From NCBI GenBank assembly GCA_903851225.1, contig CAINNT010000119.1, positions 1 to 24,313 of the forward strand: DNA of 24,313 nucleotides. Reading direction: 5' to 3'. How positions within the stretch are numbered: the first letter of the stretch is position 1; each line of letters starts with the position of its first letter. The notes under the pieces were generated by a model. It saw only the letters and a list, made by a program, of their open reading frames with translations, was not told the DNA's origin and ran no database searches. Source of the stretch: an uncultured Chloroflexota bacterium. GTDB lineage: Bacteria > Chloroflexota > Limnocylindria > Limnocylindrales > Limnocylindraceae. Of the stretch, positions 23,035-24,313 are shown piece by piece. The position numbers were made by a program, and so were the translations under genes.

Positions 23035-23065
23035 GGTGCGCTCCTCTCAAATGTTGGTGGATGGT

Positions 23066-23506
23066 TTAGAACGGTAGGTCGTCGAGATCGCTCGGCACCG
23101 ACTGGTTGCTCTCGTCTGGAGCACCTTGGCTCGGTGCTGTCGATCGCGACGCACGCGGCGCGCTTGGATCAGCATCCGGATTCCGGTCAACAACGACAAC
23201 CTCGCTGGCAATGATGTCGAGGGCGACGCGTTTCTCCCCCTCTTTTGAGTCATACAGGTCAACCTGCAACCGGCCCTCGGCATACACCTTCCGACCCTTG
23301 CGCAGCCATTCAGCAAGCTTTACCGATCGCTCGCCAAACATGATGACTCGATACCAGGTGGTCTTGTCTTCCCAATCGCCGCCGGCAGACTTGCGACGCT
23401 CATTTGTGGCAACGCGCATTTCAAGGCGCGGCTTGCCGTCAGCGGTGTACTTCAACTCCGGGTCGACCCCGAGGTTGCCGATGATGCTGATCTTCGCAAA
23501 CGACAT
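23066..23506 (-). CDS. ssb: Single-stranded DNA-binding protein
   Basis: SSB coats single-stranded DNA during replication and repair. The 146-residue protein has an OB fold at about 1-110 (ISIIGNLGVDPELKYTADGK, WYRVIMFGERSVKLAEWL, VYAEGRLQVDLY), a proline/serine-rich linker and the acidic protein-interaction tip DDLPF at its end. PriA and RecG, both known partners of this tip, are encoded in the same window. A GGGGAG precedes ATG 23506, and the gene starts 3 bases after the rpsF stop. Its position between rpsF and rpsR is the usual bacterial arrangement. Confidence 0.98.
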   Translation of the reverse strand: MSFAKISIIGNLGVDPELKYTADGKPRLEMRVATNERRKSAGGDWEDKTTWYRVIMFGERSVKLAEWLRKGRKVYAEGRLQVDLYDSKEGEKRVALDIIASEVVVVDRNPDADPSAPRASRSTAPSQGAPDESNQSVPSDLDDLPF

Positions 23507-23509
23507 GGG

Positions 23510-23926
23510 CTACTCCCCGTCCGCTGCAGCGGCTGCGGCGGCGGCTGCGGCGATTTCGCCTTCCGTGTCATCGGCGTCGAGCTCGAGTCGGGCGGGTGCG
23601 CCTCCGTCAAGATTGAAGTCGCGGAGCGCTGCGGCGCCCTTTCGCTCGTCGCGGATCACCAGATGGCGAAGCACCTCTTCGGTGATGAGGAGGACGCGCT
23701 CAATCTCGGCGATCGCCGAAGCGGCAACTTCAAACACATAGATCTGATAGATGCCGTCCTTGGCGTGATCGATCTCATAGGCCATGCGGCGGCGGCCCCA
23801 GGCCACGTCCTTGAGAATCGTTCCGCCCTGCTCGGTGATGGAGCGGGTGGTGCGCTCGAAGATCGCCTTCGTGCGCTCTTCCGTCACGTCGGGACGGAGA
23901 ATCAGCATGAGCTCATAGCGGCGCAT
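23510..23926 (-). CDS. rpsF: 30S ribosomal protein S6
   Basis: S6 pairs with S18 on the 30S platform. The 138-residue protein has the typical start MRRYELMLILRPDVTEE, GRRRMAYEIDHAKDGIYQIY in the middle and a ferredoxin-like core to about residue 95. The C-terminal tail is acidic and ends with ten alanines followed by DGE, longer than in most S6 proteins. AAGGAG at 23933-23938 sets the start at ATG 23926. It is the first gene of the operon, preceded by a promoter and a folded leader of about 70 bases that may bind the S6:S18 complex. Confidence 0.98.
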   Translation of the reverse strand: MRRYELMLILRPDVTEERTKAIFERTTRSITEQGGTILKDVAWGRRRMAYEIDHAKDGIYQIYVFEVAASAIAEIERVLLITEEVLRHLVIRDERKGAAALRDFNLDGGAPARLELDADDTEGEIAAAAAAAAAADGE

Positions 23927-23949
23927 TGGCCACTCCTTCCTATGGATTC

Positions 23950-23990
23950 GCCCCGGTGCGCCCTACGCAACTTGCGTAGTGGGCCGGAGC
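23950..23990 (-). promoter_or_regulatory. Structured rpsF leader, possible S6:S18 autoregulatory RNA
   Basis: In the transcript an outer stem pairs GCUCCGG (23990-23984) with CCGGGGC (23956-23950). Inside it lies a perfect inverted repeat, CTACGCAA-C-TTGCGTAG on the plus strand (23963-23979), forming a hairpin of 6-8 pairs. The two stems are joined by an unequal internal loop. It sits between the promoter and the Shine-Dalgarno of rpsF. Known S6:S18 leaders are small stem-loop structures with an essential CCG; CCG triplets occur on both flanks here. The fold is read by eye, and the family match is inferred. Confidence 0.45.
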
Positions 23991-24005
23991 CGAAAGGCAG
24001 CTGTG

Positions 24006-24034
24006 AGTGTAGCAGGGGGCGCGGGGCGCTTCAA
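24006..24034 (-). promoter_or_regulatory. Promoter of the rpsF-ssb-rpsR operon
   Basis: On the minus strand TTGAAG (24034-24029) and TACACT (24011-24006) are separated by exactly 17 bases. TGC just before TACACT makes it an extended -10. Transcription should start near 23999, about 73 bases before the rpsF ATG. The element lies directly downstream of tRNA-Cys, so the operon has its own start independent of any tRNA read-through. This is the best sigma-70-type promoter in the window. Confidence 0.7.
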
Positions 24035-24045
24035 TGCGAAGCGGC

Positions 24046-24122
24046 TGGAGGCGACGGCCGGATTCGAACCGGCGAATAGGGGTTTTGCAGACCCCCCCCT
24101 TAGACCACTTGGGTACGTCGCC
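24046..24122 (-). tRNA. tRNA-Cys (anticodon GCA)
   Basis: The cloverleaf closes fully: acceptor GGCGACG/CGTCGCC, D arm CCC...GGG, anticodon arm GGGGT-CTGCAAA-ACCCC with GCA in the loop, and T arm GCCGG-TTCGAAT-CCGGC. The discriminator base is U, as required for cysteine identity. CCA is encoded at 24048-24046. The run of eight G residues is explained by the D stem, base 26 and the anticodon stem. Confidence 0.96.
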
Positions 24123-24132
24123 TTGTATGTGC

Positions 24133-24206
24133 TGGCTGCCCCTCGAGGATTCGAACCTCGGTTCACGGATCCAAAGTCCGCTGTCCTACCACTAGACGAA
24201 GGGGCA
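24133..24206 (-). tRNA. tRNA-Gln (anticodon TTG)
   Basis: Acceptor TGCCCCT/AGGGGCA, anticodon arm GCGGA-CTTTGGA-TCCGT with TTG, and T arm CGAGG-TTCGAAT-CCTCG form a complete cloverleaf. The weak U1-A72 pair and G discriminator fit glutamine tRNAs. CCA is encoded at 24135-24133. It is 10 bases from tRNA-Cys, so both probably come from one precursor. Confidence 0.96.
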
Positions 24207-24235
24207 ACGACCCCTCGAGTCCCCAAAGGAGGGAG

Positions 24236-24311
24236 TGGAGCGGAAGACGGGACTCGAACCCGCGACCTTCACATTGGCAATGTGATGCTCTACCAACTGA
24301 GCCACTTCCGC
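24236..24311 (-). tRNA. tRNA-Gly (anticodon GCC)
   Basis: Acceptor GCGGAAG/CTTCCGC, D arm with GGCTCAGTTGGTAGAGC, anticodon arm TCACA-TTGCCAA-TGTGA with GCC, and T arm CGCGGGTTCGAGTCCCG are all present. The discriminator is U, as usual for bacterial tRNA-Gly. CCA is encoded at 24238-24236. It is the first of the three tRNAs in transcription order; their promoter must lie beyond the window edge. Confidence 0.96.
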
Positions 24312-24313
24312 AC

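Noticed and set aside
24091..24099. Homopolymer run of C as a possible sequencing error
   Set aside because: It is fully accounted for by the D stem, position 26 and the anticodon stem of tRNA-Cys, which folds correctly.
24123..24235. Attachment site or integrated element at the tRNA genes
   Set aside because: All three tRNAs are intact, no integrase is present and no partial tRNA repeat is seen in the window.
1..24313. CRISPR arrays, insertion sequences, toxin-antitoxin, restriction or phage-defence genes
   Set aside because: No spaced direct repeats, transposase motifs or defence-type domains were found; almost every base belongs to a recognised housekeeping gene.

Overview
This window is an ordinary, densely packed bacterial housekeeping region of high GC. 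I see no mobile element, CRISPR array, defence island or phage gene, and no gene-free stretch longer than about 160 bases. All but two protein genes and all three tRNAs lie on the minus strand. The gene order (fakA-recG-rsmD-coaD-DUF177-rpmF-plsX...acpP-rnc-smc), zinc-ribbon L28/L32/S18, an IleRS with a GVHH signature and a large insertion, a LytR-CpsA-Psr protein and tight gene overlaps together suggest a Gram-positive-like deep-branching phylum. Chloroflexota with a small, streamlined genome is my best guess. This is inference from protein style and synteny; no 16S rRNA is present to confirm it.

Region 1 (1-8535, minus): fakA, recG, rsmD, coaD, DUF177, rpmF, plsX, nusB, acpP, rnc and the first 60 codons of smc. 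Most junctions overlap by 4-8 bases or are a few bases apart, so this reads as one long operon running from fakA out of the window at base 1. It joins phospholipid and fatty-acid initiation (FakA, PlsX, ACP) with CoA synthesis (CoaD), rRNA modification and processing (RsmD, NusB, RNase III, DUF177) and DNA repair and segregation (RecG, SMC). nusB between plsX and acpP is the unusual member. A strong hairpin separates acpP from rnc.

Region 2 (8536-8915): a divergent intergenic region with an extended -10 promoter for rpmB (plus), then rpmB, which converges on rpe across a hairpin terminator.

Region 3 (8904-20073, minus): ileS, lspA, rluD, gmk, priA, def, fmt, rlmN and rpe, again mostly with stop/start overlaps. 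It resembles the widespread gmk-priA-def-fmt-rlmN-rpe cluster but lacks rpoZ, rsmB and the PP2C/PASTA-kinase/rsgA genes. def appears to have its own promoter, placed so that its mRNA could be leaderless. fmt overlaps the acidic 3' end of def by 68 bases.

Region 4 (20074-21790, plus): a LytR-CpsA-Psr cell-wall ligase gene with a multi-spanning N-terminal domain, transcribed divergently from ileS.

Region 5 (21806-24313, minus): tRNA-Gly(GCC), tRNA-Gln(TTG) and tRNA-Cys(GCA), then a clear promoter and a structured leader, then rpsF-ssb-rpsR with ilvE appended 20 bases downstream. The leader may be an S6:S18 autoregulatory RNA.

No previously undescribed multi-gene system is evident. The points most worth checking are regulatory: the rpsF leader, two candidate leaderless starts, and the def/fmt overlap. 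A few enzymes have altered signature motifs (PriA, RNase III, Rpe, IleRS).
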